A stretch of DNA of 64,000 nucleotides, from positions 1 through 64,000 of the forward strand of contig CANQYW010000001.1 of assembly GCA_947628185.1 (NCBI GenBank), read 5' to 3'. The notes under the pieces were generated by a model. The model ran no database searches. It was not told the origin of the DNA and saw only the letters and a list, made by a program, of their open reading frames with translations. Positions 1 through 8,176 of the stretch are shown here, one piece after another. Each line of letters opens with the position of its first letter. The first letter of the stretch is position 1. A program made the translations under genes and the position numbers. This stretch comes from an uncultured Oscillospiraceae bacterium (lineage in GTDB: Bacteria > Bacillota > Clostridia > Oscillospirales > Oscillospiraceae).

Positions 1-240
1 CTCCATGTCGCCCCAGGGGGCGAATACCCGCTGACACCACACCCCCGGCTCCCGGTTCATGGCGCCGTAGAGTATCTGCATCCCGAGATTCGACATACCT
101 ATCTCGTACGTATCCGGGAAACAGAATGCGACGCGCAAGTCCACCTGCTCCCCGTCCTTCTTTATCTCGTTGAACTCCCCGCCTATGTACCTGGCGGGTT
201 TCTGGACACGGGTCAATATCCGCTCAAGCTCGTCGGTCAT
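1..240 (-). CDS. B12-binding/radical SAM family protein (TIGR03960-like), N-terminal part
   Basis: Reading the minus strand from the ATG at 240 gives an open frame of 80 codons that runs off the left edge. It contains RVQKPARYIGGEFN and a following FCFPDTYEIGMSNLGMQ segment, which I recognise as the N-terminus of the TIGR03960 family of uncharacterised proteins with a B12-binding-like domain and a radical SAM domain. The radical SAM cysteines lie outside the window. In clostridia this gene commonly follows the spoIVF-type pair, as it does here. Its substrate is unknown. The family assignment is fairly secure, but it rests on the first 80 residues only. Confidence 0.75.
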   Translation of the reverse strand, partial: MTDELERILTRVQKPARYIGGEFNEIKKDGEQVDLRVAFCFPDTYEIGMSNLGMQILYGAMNREPGVWCQRVFAPWGDME

Positions 241-266
241 GTTATGCCCCCGCTTGTACTTCTTAA

Positions 267-869
267 TTAATTAGATTCTACCCTATTTTCATGACTTTTG
301 CAACAAGCATCACAGAGCAATATTGCACAAAGCAGCAGCGTCACGTTGCGGCCGGTTTTGGCAAAAGCATATATTCCGAGGACGAAAATCGCCGCAAGGC
401 CGGTTATATCCAGCGCGTTTTGTACTTTCCAGGCGATTTTATCACCAAATACGGCGGAGACTATATCCCATAGCACCCTCCCCCCATCCATGGGGCTCAT
501 GGGTATCAAATTTAATAGCGCGTACACGCCATTGACACCGGCAAAGAAGGAGAACACCCCGAGGCTCGTGAGGGCGTAGGCCCCCGCCCCGGCCATCGCC
601 CCGAGGGCGCTGGCTGCGGGACCGGAGAGCGCCACAATAGCGTCCGCGAGGCGCCCTCCCCGGCCCTCATAGGCTATCTCCACCCCCGCGCCGCCAAGCT
701 CCATCCCGATGAGGTCCCCGCCGGTGAGGGCTATCGCCGCAAGGTGCCCCAGCTCGTGGATGACGGCGGCGGCCAGCACCGCGAGACCCTCCGGCACACC
801 CAGCACCAGCGTTATCCCGGCGGCCAGGAATATAAATAGGGGCCGCACACTTATTTTCCCGGCAGTCAT
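267..869 (-). CDS. spoIVFB: M50 family site-2 metalloprotease, SpoIVFB-like
   Basis: This is a polytopic membrane zinc protease of about 200 residues. The zinc-binding HELGH motif is at residues 39-43 within a membrane helix, and the third ligand motif appears as SPMDGG near residue 125 following NLIP. SpoIVFB cleaves pro-sigma-K in the mother cell during sporulation; other M50 proteins of this size act on different substrates, so the name rests mainly on context. The ATG overlaps the stop of the upstream M23-type gene by four bases (ATGA), which implies translational coupling in a spoIVFA-spoIVFB arrangement. A sigma-E-like promoter precedes the pair. Confidence 0.72.
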   Translation of the reverse strand: MTAGKISVRPLFIFLAAGITLVLGVPEGLAVLAAAVIHELGHLAAIALTGGDLIGMELGGAGVEIAYEGRGGRLADAIVALSGPAASALGAMAGAGAYALTSLGVFSFFAGVNGVYALLNLIPMSPMDGGRVLWDIVSAVFGDKIAWKVQNALDITGLAAIFVLGIYAFAKTGRNVTLLLCAILLCDACCKSHENRVESN

Positions 870-1732
870 AGTTCTATGTAGAGCTCCGGGTTTACATAAT
901 CTCCATCAATGAGCATTTCAAAGTGGAGACAGCTCCCGGTGGCGTTGCCGGTGGAGCCCATACTGCCTATCCTGCCGCCGGGCTCCACCTGATCTCCCCC
1001 GGAGACGGAGATATCCGATAGGTGGGCGTACAGCGTCTCCACCCCGCCCTCGTGGGCGATTATGACGTACTGGCCGTAGGTGGTGCTGTCCCCCACGGCG
1101 GTGACCTCGCCGCCGGAAAAGGCGCGGACCTCGCTCCCCTCCTCGGCGGCGATATCCACACCGTAGTGGAACCGCACGACGCCGTCCGCCGGGTGGGCCC
1201 GATAGCCGAAACCGGAGGTGACGGTCCCCGAGGCCGGGGCGGCGCCCTCTATTTTGAGCTCCGGTTTCTCGTATGTGACGTGTGCCGGGAGAGGGAGGTC
1301 CGAGTAGGGATCCGTGTCCTCCTGTTTTGGATCGGAGCTGGCGGGCGACTCATTGAAGGTGGGGACGTCGTCGGTTATGTCAGCGGCGGGGACGTTCTCC
1401 GCAGGGCCCTCGCCGTCCGCCTCAACGCTCCCGCCTTCCGGCTTAAAGGCCCTGGCGCAGGCGTCGTAGATGGCGTTGAAGACGCCCTTTCCCCCCTCCA
1501 CCGCCTCGTTAAATACGCGGGAGGCCGCCCTGTAGACCCCGGAGGAATCAAGGACCTCCGACACCGCCGCCGTCACCTTGTCCGCCGTCTCGGGGCTCAA
1601 TATCCTAACAGCCGCCGCCAGGAAGAACACCCAGAGCGCGGCCACTACCAGCACGCCGGCCCCACGGCCCCGGCTCTTGCGGCTCCCCCTCTTGTAACGA
1701 TAACCGGAGCGCGTCTTCCCCTGATACACCAT
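866..1732 (-). CDS. spoIVFA: M23-type membrane protein, SpoIVFA-like
   Basis: A basic N-terminal tail is followed by one membrane segment (about residues 25-43), a low-complexity acidic linker and a C-terminal LytM/M23 fold (about 165-288). The ATG at 1732 is chosen because GGAGG lies six bases upstream; an in-frame ATG nine codons earlier lacks this. The fold keeps HYGVD (zinc ligands) and YAHL, but the final HxH motif reads CLHF, so one catalytic histidine is a cysteine. SpoIVFA proteins are inactive M23 relatives that hold SpoIVFB in the forespore-surrounding membrane. A SpoIIQ-like role is the alternative, but coupling to the M50 gene favours SpoIVFA. Confidence 0.65.
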   Translation of the reverse strand: MVYQGKTRSGYRYKRGSRKSRGRGAGVLVVAALWVFFLAAAVRILSPETADKVTAAVSEVLDSSGVYRAASRVFNEAVEGGKGVFNAIYDACARAFKPEGGSVEADGEGPAENVPAADITDDVPTFNESPASSDPKQEDTDPYSDLPLPAHVTYEKPELKIEGAAPASGTVTSGFGYRAHPADGVVRFHYGVDIAAEEGSEVRAFSGGEVTAVGDSTTYGQYVIIAHEGGVETLYAHLSDISVSGGDQVEPGGRIGSMGSTGNATGSCLHFEMLIDGDYVNPELYIEL

Positions 1733-1762
1733 TTTGAGACCTCCCCAGAATTTGTCCATGAG

Positions 1763-1791
1763 AGTATATTCGCGAAGGCCCAGGTTTATAA
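1763..1791 (-). promoter_or_regulatory. Sigma-E-like promoter of the spoIVF pair
   Basis: On the minus strand TTATAAA (-35, 1785-1791) is followed by a 14-base spacer and AATATACT (-10, 1763-1770). This fits the mother-cell sigma-E pattern (KMATAWW, about 14 bases, CATACAMT), and the spoIVF operon of Bacillus subtilis is sigma-E dependent. The same arrangement occurs upstream of spoIIIAA in this window. The match was made by eye. Confidence 0.5.
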
Positions 1792-1809
1792 TGATTTTTT
1801 AATGCAACC

Positions 1810-1838
1810 TTGACTAAATATTCGTTGACTGCTATAAT
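1810..1838 (+). promoter_or_regulatory. Sigma-A promoter of murT-gatD
   Basis: TTGACT (1810-1815), a 17-base spacer and TATAAT (1833-1838) form a near-consensus promoter about 30 bases upstream of the murT start codon. Transcription diverges from the spoIVF pair. Confidence 0.75.
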
Positions 1839-1871
1839 TTCCATGACATTTTCCGCGCAAAGGAGAAAATT

Positions 1872-3254
1872 ATGAAATCGCTGCGCTTTTACCTCGCCAT
1901 GGCCGCGGCAAAGGGCGCCCTATTTGGACTGCGGCTCCTGCGCCGCAACGGCACCTCCCTGCCCGGCGACGTGGCGGTGAAGATCGATAAGAACTTTTTG
2001 GCGGAGCTCACCCCGCCCGAGACCGTCATAGCAGTCACCGGCACGAACGGGAAGACGACGGTCAGCAATCTCTTGACGTCCATCCTGCGGGGCGCGGGCC
2101 ATAGCGTCACAAATAATAGCCTCGGCACCAACATCCGGGCGGGAGTCGTGACGGCGCTCCTGGCGGACTCCACCTTCTCAGGCCGGCCAAAAAAGGACAT
2201 CGCCGTCCTGGAGGTGGACGAGCGGAGCTCGCTCCTCATCTACCCCTACCTAAAGCCGGACTACCTCATCTGCAACAACCTCATGCGGGACTCCATAAAG
2301 CGCAACGCCCACACCGAGTTCATCCGCTACATCATCGACAGCGCCCTCCCCGAGAGCACAAAACTCATCCTCAACGCGGACGACCTCATCTGCGCCCTGC
2401 TGGCGCCGAAAAACGAGAGCCGCACATACTTTGGTATCACGGCGGACATCCCCACTACCTTCGCCCAGGACAACACCGTGAAGGACATAGTCTACTGTCC
2501 CAACTGCGGCGGCAAGCTGGTGGCGGACTACATCCGCTATAATCACATTGGCCGTATGCACTGTGAGAAGTGCGGGATGGGCAACCCGGAGCCGGATTTC
2601 GTGGTCACGGCCATTGACAGCGCCGGGGGCGTCTTCACCGTCTCCCACGGCGGAGAGGCCCGGGAGTTTAGGCTCATCAGCGACAACATAGTGAACGTAT
2701 ATAACTCCTGCGGCGTCATAGCGCTGCTCAGCACCATGGGGATGAGCTTTGAGGACATCGCCCGTGGGTTCTCCTCCGCCGCCATCGTGAAGAGCCGCCT
2801 CGGTGAGGTGGAGGTGTGCGGGCGGAAGATAACCGTTATGATGGCCAAGGGCCAGAACCCCATAGCCTGCTCCAGGTGCGTGAGCTACGCGGCCTCCGTG
2901 CCGGTGAGGGACAAGCGCGTCATCATAATGGAGGACGACAAGCACGACAACACAAATAACGTGGAGAACACCTGCTGGATATATGACTGCGACTACTCCC
3001 CCCTCAAGGACGACTCCATAACCCACGTCCTCTTCGTTGGGCCCAGGTGCCTCGACCAGTACCTCCACGCCCTGATGGACGGCGTGCCGGAGGAGAAGAT
3101 GTCCTGCACCCCGGACTACCACGACATCCCGGAGGTCCTGGAGACCCGGGGGTGCAGTAACTTCTACTTCCTCCACGACCTCTACTACGAGCGGGAGTCA
3201 GAAGAGGTGACGCGCGCGCTGACGGAGAAACTTAGAGAGGAGGGTGCGGTATGA
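1872..3254 (+). CDS. murT: Lipid II isoglutaminyl synthase, Mur ligase-like subunit MurT
   Basis: MurT pairs with GatD to amidate the alpha-carboxyl of D-glutamate in the stem peptide of lipid II at the cytoplasmic membrane. The protein (460 residues) has the Mur ligase ATP-binding loop TGTNGKTT at residues 56-63, a Cys4 zinc ribbon typical of MurT (C209, C212, C231, C234), and the C-terminal DUF1727 domain. The start is supported by AAGGAG six bases before ATG. It overlaps gatD by four bases (ATGA), so the two are co-translated. Its partner lacks the glutaminase residues, so the ammonia source is unclear here. Confidence 0.9.
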   Translation: MKSLRFYLAMAAAKGALFGLRLLRRNGTSLPGDVAVKIDKNFLAELTPPETVIAVTGTNGKTTVSNLLTSILRGAGHSVTNNSLGTNIRAGVVTALLADSTFSGRPKKDIAVLEVDERSSLLIYPYLKPDYLICNNLMRDSIKRNAHTEFIRYIIDSALPESTKLILNADDLICALLAPKNESRTYFGITADIPTTFAQDNTVKDIVYCPNCGGKLVADYIRYNHIGRMHCEKCGMGNPEPDFVVTAIDSAGGVFTVSHGGEAREFRLISDNIVNVYNSCGVIALLSTMGMSFEDIARGFSSAAIVKSRLGEVEVCGRKITVMMAKGQNPIACSRCVSYAASVPVRDKRVIIMEDDKHDNTNNVENTCWIYDCDYSPLKDDSITHVLFVGPRCLDQYLHALMDGVPEEKMSCTPDYHDIPEVLETRGCSNFYFLHDLYYERESEEVTRALTEKLREEGAV

Positions 3255-3955
3255 AGATAGAGGCGCTTTTCCCGGAGGTGTGCAGCCTCTTTGGGGACGG
3301 CAAGAACATAAAATATCTGGAGCTCATGCTGCCGGAGGCGGAATTCATAAAGACGCCCCTCACCGGGGAGCCGTACCTCGCGCCGGACGTGGACCTCGTG
3401 CTTATTGGCTCCATGACGGAGCGCACCCAGAGGATGGTCCTCGAAAAACTCATCCCCTGCAAGGAAAAACTCCTCGCCCTTGTGGACTCCGGCGTGCCCA
3501 TCCTCGCCACAGGCAGCGCCGCCGACATATTCTGCCGGGAGATACACTATGTCACTGAAAAAATCGACGCGGAGGGTCTGGGGATATTCGACCTCGAGGT
3601 CCGCACCGACCTCTTTAAGCGGTACAACGGCAAGGTGCTCGGCCGCTCGGGGGACCTCACTCTCACTGGGTTTAAGAGCCAATTTAGCTTTTTCTACGGG
3701 GACAACTCTGCCTTCCCGTTCATGGAGTGCGAGAGGGGCATCGGCATAAATCCCCAGAGCCGCCTTGAGGGTATGCGCAGGAATAATCTCATCTGCACCC
3801 AATTATTAGGGCCGCTCCTCCCCTCAAACCCGCTATTTGCGGAGTACCTCGTCTCCCTAACCGGCCGCGCCGCCGAGGCCCCCTTCAAAAAGGCCGCCAT
3901 GGCCGCCTACGAACAGCGCCTCAGGGAGTTCCGCGACCCGAAGACAGAGTTCTGA
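3251..3955 (+). CDS. gatD: GatD-like class I glutamine amidotransferase fold, catalytic residues missing
   Basis: This 234-residue protein has the GatD layout: an N-terminal FPEVCSLFGDGKNI stretch, a central GVPIL nucleophile-elbow region and a C-terminal GPLLPSNP motif. In active GatD the elbow reads ICGG and the late motif reads TYLHGP. Here they read TGSA and TQLLGP, so the nucleophile Cys (position 88, Gly) and the catalytic His (position 186, Leu) are both absent. The protein should still dock onto MurT but should not hydrolyse glutamine. It overlaps murT by four bases with a good GGAGG. The function is inferred from pairing; a non-amidating or ammonia-dependent complex is possible. Confidence 0.8.
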   Translation: MKIEALFPEVCSLFGDGKNIKYLELMLPEAEFIKTPLTGEPYLAPDVDLVLIGSMTERTQRMVLEKLIPCKEKLLALVDSGVPILATGSAADIFCREIHYVTEKIDAEGLGIFDLEVRTDLFKRYNGKVLGRSGDLTLTGFKSQFSFFYGDNSAFPFMECERGIGINPQSRLEGMRRNNLICTQLLGPLLPSNPLFAEYLVSLTGRAAEAPFKKAAMAAYEQRLREFRDPKTEF

Positions 3956-3967
3956 AAGCATAGATAA

Positions 3968-4006
3968 GCACCCCATTTGTTAGCGTTCCGCCGGCAAATG
4001 GGGTGC
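3968..4006. terminator. Bidirectional terminator between gatD and the ABC permease gene
   Basis: A perfect 12-base-pair stem (GCACCCCATTTG with its complement, 15-base loop) sits between two convergent genes. It is followed by T-rich sequence on the plus strand. Confidence 0.75.
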
Positions 4007-4039
4007 AGTTTATTTAATTACAGGGCGTGATCCCGCGGC

Positions 4040-4672
4040 TCAAGTCCGTTTCCTCCTGTAGAGCTTGATGGCGAGGAGCCAGGAGAGGGCTATCACCAAA
4101 AAGCCTATGAGGACCAGCCCCGCCGTCCGCAGGCCGGACAGCATACCCAGGAATTTTGGCAGCGCTCCCTGGTTGCCCACCGAGAGCACGCCCATCACCG
4201 AGCCGAAGGCCGCGACAACCGCTACGTAGAAGATCCTGCCTTTCTCCACACCCAGCCAGAACATCACGGTGATGTTTACGGACATGAAAATACTACATAC
4301 AAAGAGGAGAAAACAGAGTTGGACGATGTATTCCCCTATTGACTCGGCCCACCCCGCGGCCAGGGACACGAGCACCGCTACGACCATCGCCACGAACACC
4401 ACCGCGATGGAGATGATGCCCATTATGTACTTCACCGACACCAGCTGCGCTGGCGAGTAGGGCATGGTGCGGCTGTACTCGTCCCAGCGGCTGCGCTCAT
4501 CGTAACTCAAGAGTGTGGCGGGTATCAAGCTCGCCATGAAGAAGGGGAAAAAGAGGCAGTATAAGTTCCAAGGGGTCACGGCGGTCATGACCACGAACAT
4601 CAGCGAGACCGCGATTTGGATCTTAAAGTACCGCATTACCATGTAGGAATCTTTTAAAATTAGTCCTCTCAT
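4040..4672 (-). CDS. ABC-2 type transporter permease subunit
   Basis: This 210-residue protein has about six hydrophobic segments (roughly residues 15-32, 38-55, 85-107, 118-140, 147-165 and 185-203) and no nucleotide-binding motif. Its size and pattern match small ABC-2 permeases (ABC2_membrane_5 type) that partner one ATPase under a YtrA-like GntR regulator. It starts just after the ATPase stop, with AAGGAGG upstream, so it is the last gene of the regulator-ATPase-permease operon. The substrate cannot be read from sequence; related systems are linked to cell-envelope stress or peptide antibiotics. Confidence 0.75.
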   Translation of the reverse strand: MRGLILKDSYMVMRYFKIQIAVSLMFVVMTAVTPWNLYCLFFPFFMASLIPATLLSYDERSRWDEYSRTMPYSPAQLVSVKYIMGIISIAVVFVAMVVAVLVSLAAGWAESIGEYIVQLCFLLFVCSIFMSVNITVMFWLGVEKGRIFYVAVVAAFGSVMGVLSVGNQGALPKFLGMLSGLRTAGLVLIGFLVIALSWLLAIKLYRRKRT

Positions 4673-5515
4673 TTAACCTGCCTCCTTGACCATGTAGATG
4701 AATAAGTCCTCAATGCTGACCGGCGACACATCCGCGCCCCGGGGCACGGAATCCCGGCGCACTATGGCCTCCGCCCCGTAACCGGAGATCTTTTTGTGGA
4801 GTATCGCCCCCGGGTCCACGGCCTTCAGGTCCTCCACAGGGCAGCGGAGGAACCAGTACCGGGAGAGAAGTTCGTCCTTCTCCTCGGAGAGCATGAGCCG
4901 CCCCCGGTGGAGAAAGGCCACGTAGTCGCAAAGTTTCTCAAGGTCGCTGACTATGTGGGAGGAGATGAGGATGGAGTGGTCCTCCGAACGGGTGAAATCC
5001 ATCAGCATCTCGATGAGCTCATCCCTCACCACCGGGTCGAGGCCGCTGGTGGCCTCGTCGAGGATGAGGAGTTTTGGGTGGTGGCTCAGGGCGACGGCGA
5101 GGCCCAGTTTCATCTTCGTGCCACGGGAGAGGTCCGAGAACTTCTTATTCTTGGGTATTCCGAACCGGCCTATGAGTCCCGAGTACGCCCCATCGTCCCA
5201 GTTCTTAAATGTCCCCGCCATGATCTTCCCCACCTTCCGGGAGTCGAGGCACCCGGGGATGCCCACCTCGTCGAGGACCACGCCTATCTCCTCCCGGACG
5301 GCCCGGCCCTCCCGGACGGCGTCCCGCCCCAGGAGCTTTACCTCGCTGTTGTCCCGGCGGAGCATGTCAAGGATGAGCTTTATGGTGGTGCTCTTCCCCG
5401 CCCCGTTCTCGCCGATGAGTCCCATTATGCACCCGGAGGGCAGAGTGAGATCTATGTTGTCAAGTTTGAAGTTTTTGAATTTTTTCGTCAGGTTTTTTAC
5501 TTCGATCGCGTTCAT
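4673..5515 (-). CDS. ABC transporter ATP-binding protein
   Basis: A single ABC ATPase domain (residues 1-225) carries Walker A GENGAGKST, a variant signature LSRGTK, Walker B LLILDEATSGLD and a switch histidine in ISSHIVSDLE. The last 55 residues form an accessory tail usual in YtrB-like exporters. The ATG overlaps the stop of the GntR gene (ATGA), and the permease gene follows directly, so the three genes form one operon. It should power the membrane subunit encoded next. The substrate is unknown. Confidence 0.85.
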   Translation of the reverse strand: MNAIEVKNLTKKFKNFKLDNIDLTLPSGCIMGLIGENGAGKSTTIKLILDMLRRDNSEVKLLGRDAVREGRAVREEIGVVLDEVGIPGCLDSRKVGKIMAGTFKNWDDGAYSGLIGRFGIPKNKKFSDLSRGTKMKLGLAVALSHHPKLLILDEATSGLDPVVRDELIEMLMDFTRSEDHSILISSHIVSDLEKLCDYVAFLHRGRLMLSEEKDELLSRYWFLRCPVEDLKAVDPGAILHKKISGYGAEAIVRRDSVPRGADVSPVSIEDLFIYMVKEAG

Positions 5516-5889
5516 TCCTCGTCCTCCAGGCTTAGTTTCACCATCTCGGTGAGCTCCTCCCGGCCTATGCCGGCGGCGGAGGCCAGCTCCTTGATGGTCT
5601 CAAGATGTTCCTCTATCTTCCTCAAATTCTCCTCCCGCACAAGCTCCGCGCTCCGCGAGGCCACATAACAGCCCTTGGCAGGGATGGTGTAGATGAACCC
5701 CTCCGCCTCAAGTTTCTCATATGCCCTCTTCGTCGTTATGAAACTTATCCGCAGGTCCTTCGCCAGCCCCCGTATGGAGGGCAGCGGGTCGTCCTCCCGG
5801 AGTTCGGCGGAGATTATCGCGTTCCTTATCTGCGAGTATATCTGGTCGTATATCGGCGTGCCGCTGCGGTTATCTATGAGTATCGTCAA
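5512..5889 (-). CDS. GntR family transcriptional regulator (YtrA-like)
   Basis: The protein is 125 residues with an N-terminal winged helix (about residues 8-75: PIYDQIYSQIRNAI, then PSIRGLAKDL and GFIYTIPAKG) and a short C-terminal helical tail, the YtrA subgroup without a large effector domain. I place the start at TTG 5889 because GGAGG lies seven bases upstream and the family starts here; an ATG further upstream would be inside the promoter. It heads the ABC operon, and its own promoter carries an inverted repeat, so autorepression released by a cell-envelope signal is likely. Confidence 0.82.
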   Translation of the reverse strand: MTILIDNRSGTPIYDQIYSQIRNAIISAELREDDPLPSIRGLAKDLRISFITTKRAYEKLEAEGFIYTIPAKGCYVASRSAELVREENLRKIEEHLETIKELASAAGIGREELTEMVKLSLEDEE

Positions 5890-5913
5890 CTGATTGCCTC
5901 CAAACTGTTTAAT

Positions 5914-5955
5914 CTGTATATTCTGTATTATATACAGTTGCATCAGTATTGTCAA
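5914..5955 (-). promoter_or_regulatory. Sigma-A promoter with embedded GntR operator
   Basis: On the minus strand TTGACA (5950-5955), 17 bases and TATAAT (5927-5932) form a consensus promoter. An inverted repeat CTGTATA, N10, TATACAG (5914-5937) covers the -10 box, which is where a YtrA-type repressor would block RNA polymerase. Confidence 0.7.
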
Positions 5956-5987
5956 TAGGGTAGCTGAAAAAATATATTTTTGGCTGC

Positions 5988-6018
5988 AAAAAAACCGCCT
6001 CCTTTTGGAGACGGCTTT
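5988..6018 (-). terminator. Rho-independent terminator of the CDF gene
   Basis: On the minus strand a stem CCGTCTCC/GGAGGCGG with an AAAA loop is followed by seven T residues, about 30 bases after the stop codon of the cation transporter gene. Confidence 0.8.
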
Positions 6019-6044
6019 TGGCCCGCATATTGGAGCTAAATTTA

Positions 6045-7220
6045 TCATTTTGGAGGGGCCATGTAGTCCCTGTCAACGGTGACCTCACACTCAGCGCCGG
6101 GGTACTCTTCCCGCACGGCGTTCTCCAGGATGTGGCGGAGCTCCCGCTCGGAGATCTCCACGTCCTGGGGGACGTAGGCGTCGAAACGGACCTTGACGCC
6201 CCCCTCCTCCGTGATGGTGAGGTCGTGGATGGCAACGCGGGGGTCTATCACGCTGACCCGCTCGGTTATATTCCGGCGGAGCCTATTCTCCATGGTGTCC
6301 CGGCTTGTTATGGGGTCTATCTGGAATATGATGTGCAATCCCTCGGAGGCCAGGAAATCCCTGGAGAGCTCCTTGAGCGCGGCGGACTGGGCCATTATGT
6401 CTCCCTCCGCCGCCACCTCCACGTGCGCGCTGGCGAAACGCCGCCCGGGGCCGTAGTCGTGGAGCATAAGGTCGTGGGTGCCGAGGACCGCGGGGCAGGA
6501 CTCTATCTTCCGCCGTATGGAGTCGATGACCTGGGGCTCCGGCCTCTTGCCCAATAGTGTGTCCAGCGTCTCCCGCACAAGCTTATATCCGCTCACGAGG
6601 ACGAAGACCGCGACGCCGATGCCGAGCCACCCGTCCAGATCCACATGGGTGAAACGCCCCACCAGGGACCCCAGGAGCACGACGCCCGTGGCGATGGCGT
6701 CGTTGCGGCTGTCCGCTGCCGTGGCCCGAAGGGTCTCGGAGTCTATGGCCGCGGCGGCCTCGCTGTTCATCACCATCATCCAGAGTTTCACGAGGATGGA
6801 CGCCGCCAGCGCCGCCATCATGACAAGGGTGAGGTTTGAGCTCTCCGGGCTCAGTACCCTGTCTATACCGTTTCTCAGGAGCTCAACGCCCGCCACGAGG
6901 ATGAGCACCGCCACCATGAGTCCCGCCAGGTACTCATACCGGCCGTGGCCGTAGGGGTGTTCCTCGTCCGCCGGGCGGGAGGACATCCTGAAACCGAAGA
7001 GGCTCACGATGTTCGAGGCCGCGTCGGAGAGATTGTTGACGCCGTCGGCCACTATCGCCACGGAACCCGCCGCGAGGCCCGTTATGAGCTTTGTGGTGAA
7101 GAGGAGGCAGTTGGCGCCCACCGCCAGTAGACTTGCGGCGACGCCGTAAGCCACCCGGACACCCGGCGCGGACACGTCCTCATAGTTCTTTATAAACCTC
7201 TTGGCAAACCACCGGAACAT
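6045..7220 (-). CDS. Cation diffusion facilitator (CDF) family metal transporter
   Basis: This 391-residue inner-membrane antiporter exports a divalent cation such as zinc, manganese or iron. Six membrane helices occupy about residues 25-215. The metal site motifs are DGVNNLSDAASN on helix 2 and AADSRNDA on helix 5, with the HPYGHGRYEY loop between helices 2 and 3. The C-terminus is longer than in the shortest CDF proteins and appears to hold two ferredoxin-like cytoplasmic domains (about 225-290 and 300-385). The start has GGAGG eight bases upstream. It is monocistronic, with a promoter (TTGACA at 7315-7320, TATAAT at 7291-7296, spacer 18) and its own terminator. The metal cannot be assigned. 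Confidence 0.88.
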   Translation of the reverse strand: MFRWFAKRFIKNYEDVSAPGVRVAYGVAASLLAVGANCLLFTTKLITGLAAGSVAIVADGVNNLSDAASNIVSLFGFRMSSRPADEEHPYGHGRYEYLAGLMVAVLILVAGVELLRNGIDRVLSPESSNLTLVMMAALAASILVKLWMMVMNSEAAAAIDSETLRATAADSRNDAIATGVVLLGSLVGRFTHVDLDGWLGIGVAVFVLVSGYKLVRETLDTLLGKRPEPQVIDSIRRKIESCPAVLGTHDLMLHDYGPGRRFASAHVEVAAEGDIMAQSAALKELSRDFLASEGLHIIFQIDPITSRDTMENRLRRNITERVSVIDPRVAIHDLTITEEGGVKVRFDAYVPQDVEISERELRHILENAVREEYPGAECEVTVDRDYMAPPK

Positions 7221-7290
7221 CTCTCTGACCTCCTCCCATACCGTTATTATATGCTCCCGCCGAGAGCTGTGACACGGAGACTTTTCAAGG

Positions 7291-7320
7291 ATTATATGGC
7301 ATAAAGTTACAATCTGTCAA
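7291..7320 (-). promoter_or_regulatory. Sigma-A promoter of the CDF gene
   Basis: On the minus strand TTGACA (7315-7320), an 18-base spacer and TATAAT (7291-7296) lie about 70 bases upstream of the start codon. I see no convincing metal operator in the leader. Confidence 0.65.
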
Positions 7321-7352
7321 TATCTTTCTCCAAATTTTGTGAAATGCCCAAG

Positions 7353-8105
7353 TCAGGACCGCAGATCAAGGGCGCGCTCCAGGAACGCGGCGACGCCCTC
7401 CTCGTCCGAGGGGCCTGTGACCGCGTCCGCCGCGCTCAGCACCTCCGGGATGGAGTTCGCCATAGCGACGCCGAGGCCGCAGTTCTTGATGGGGTCGATG
7501 TCGTCGTAGTCGTCCCCGAAGTATGCCGCCTCCCGGGGCTCCAGGTGGTAGGCGGAGAGCATCTCCTGTACGCCGCGCCACTTCGTGGCCTCAAGGCTCA
7601 TCACCTGGTAGATCCTGCCGCCCTCGATGGGCGTGAGGTATGTATCCCCCGTGAGGGCCGCCTCCGCCTCCCGGCATATGACCCCGGAGACGAGGAGCTT
7701 ATAGAGCCGCCCCTCCGGGAGGCGCGGGAAACCATCGAATATACGGGTGTCCCACTCCGGGATGGGGCGGTTTGAGTACAGTCCATCGCTCATCTCCGCC
7801 GAAATAAGGGCCCCCGGCAGACGGACGAGCCCCGAGAGCACGAGCTCCCCGCTCTCCCGGGGGATGGTGTTCTCAAGGACGGACCCGGGCAGGAGGATCC
7901 TTGCGCCGTTGAGGGCCGTCACGGCGTCAAACTCTATGTCCCCGCAGAAGGACCTTATGACCCTCTCGGGCCGCGCGCTGGCGGCCATGACGTATATCCC
8001 CCGCTCCCTCGCCCGCCGGAGGACGGCTTTCGTGCGCTCCGAGACGGTCTTGTCGCTGCGGAGAAGTGTGTTGTCGAGGTCCGTTATAATGGCCTTTGGA
8101 TACAT
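7353..8105 (-). CDS. HAD superfamily phosphatase, Cof-type (subfamily IIB)
   Basis: This soluble 250-residue phosphatase has motif I DLDNTLL at residues 9-15, a type II cap in the middle, and the late acidic motif FGDDYDDID near 190. Cof-type enzymes dephosphorylate small phosphorylated metabolites such as sugar phosphates or flavin nucleotides; the exact substrate is not predictable. The ATG at 8105 is chosen because GGGAGG is five bases upstream; an in-frame ATG 23 codons earlier lies over the promoter. It is a single gene divergent from the MATE exporter. Confidence 0.85.
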   Translation of the reverse strand: MYPKAIITDLDNTLLRSDKTVSERTKAVLRRARERGIYVMAASARPERVIRSFCGDIEFDAVTALNGARILLPGSVLENTIPRESGELVLSGLVRLPGALISAEMSDGLYSNRPIPEWDTRIFDGFPRLPEGRLYKLLVSGVICREAEAALTGDTYLTPIEGGRIYQVMSLEATKWRGVQEMLSAYHLEPREAAYFGDDYDDIDPIKNCGLGVAMANSIPEVLSAADAVTGPSDEEGVAAFLERALDLRS

Positions 8106-8142
8106 AGGCGCCTCCCTCTCGTGTGTCGCGAAGTTTTCCTGT

Positions 8143-8171
8143 AGTATAACGCTAAATCCATCAAAATTCAA
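8143..8171 (-). promoter_or_regulatory. Sigma-A promoter of the HAD phosphatase gene
   Basis: On the minus strand TTGAAT (8166-8171), 17 bases and TATACT (8143-8148) sit about 40 bases before the start codon. Confidence 0.65.
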
Positions 8172-8176
8172 CATTA

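Noticed and set aside
8106..8174. Longer N-terminus for the HAD phosphatase
   Set aside because: It would place the start inside the promoter boxes and lacks a ribosome-binding site; the ATG at 8105 has GGGAGG.
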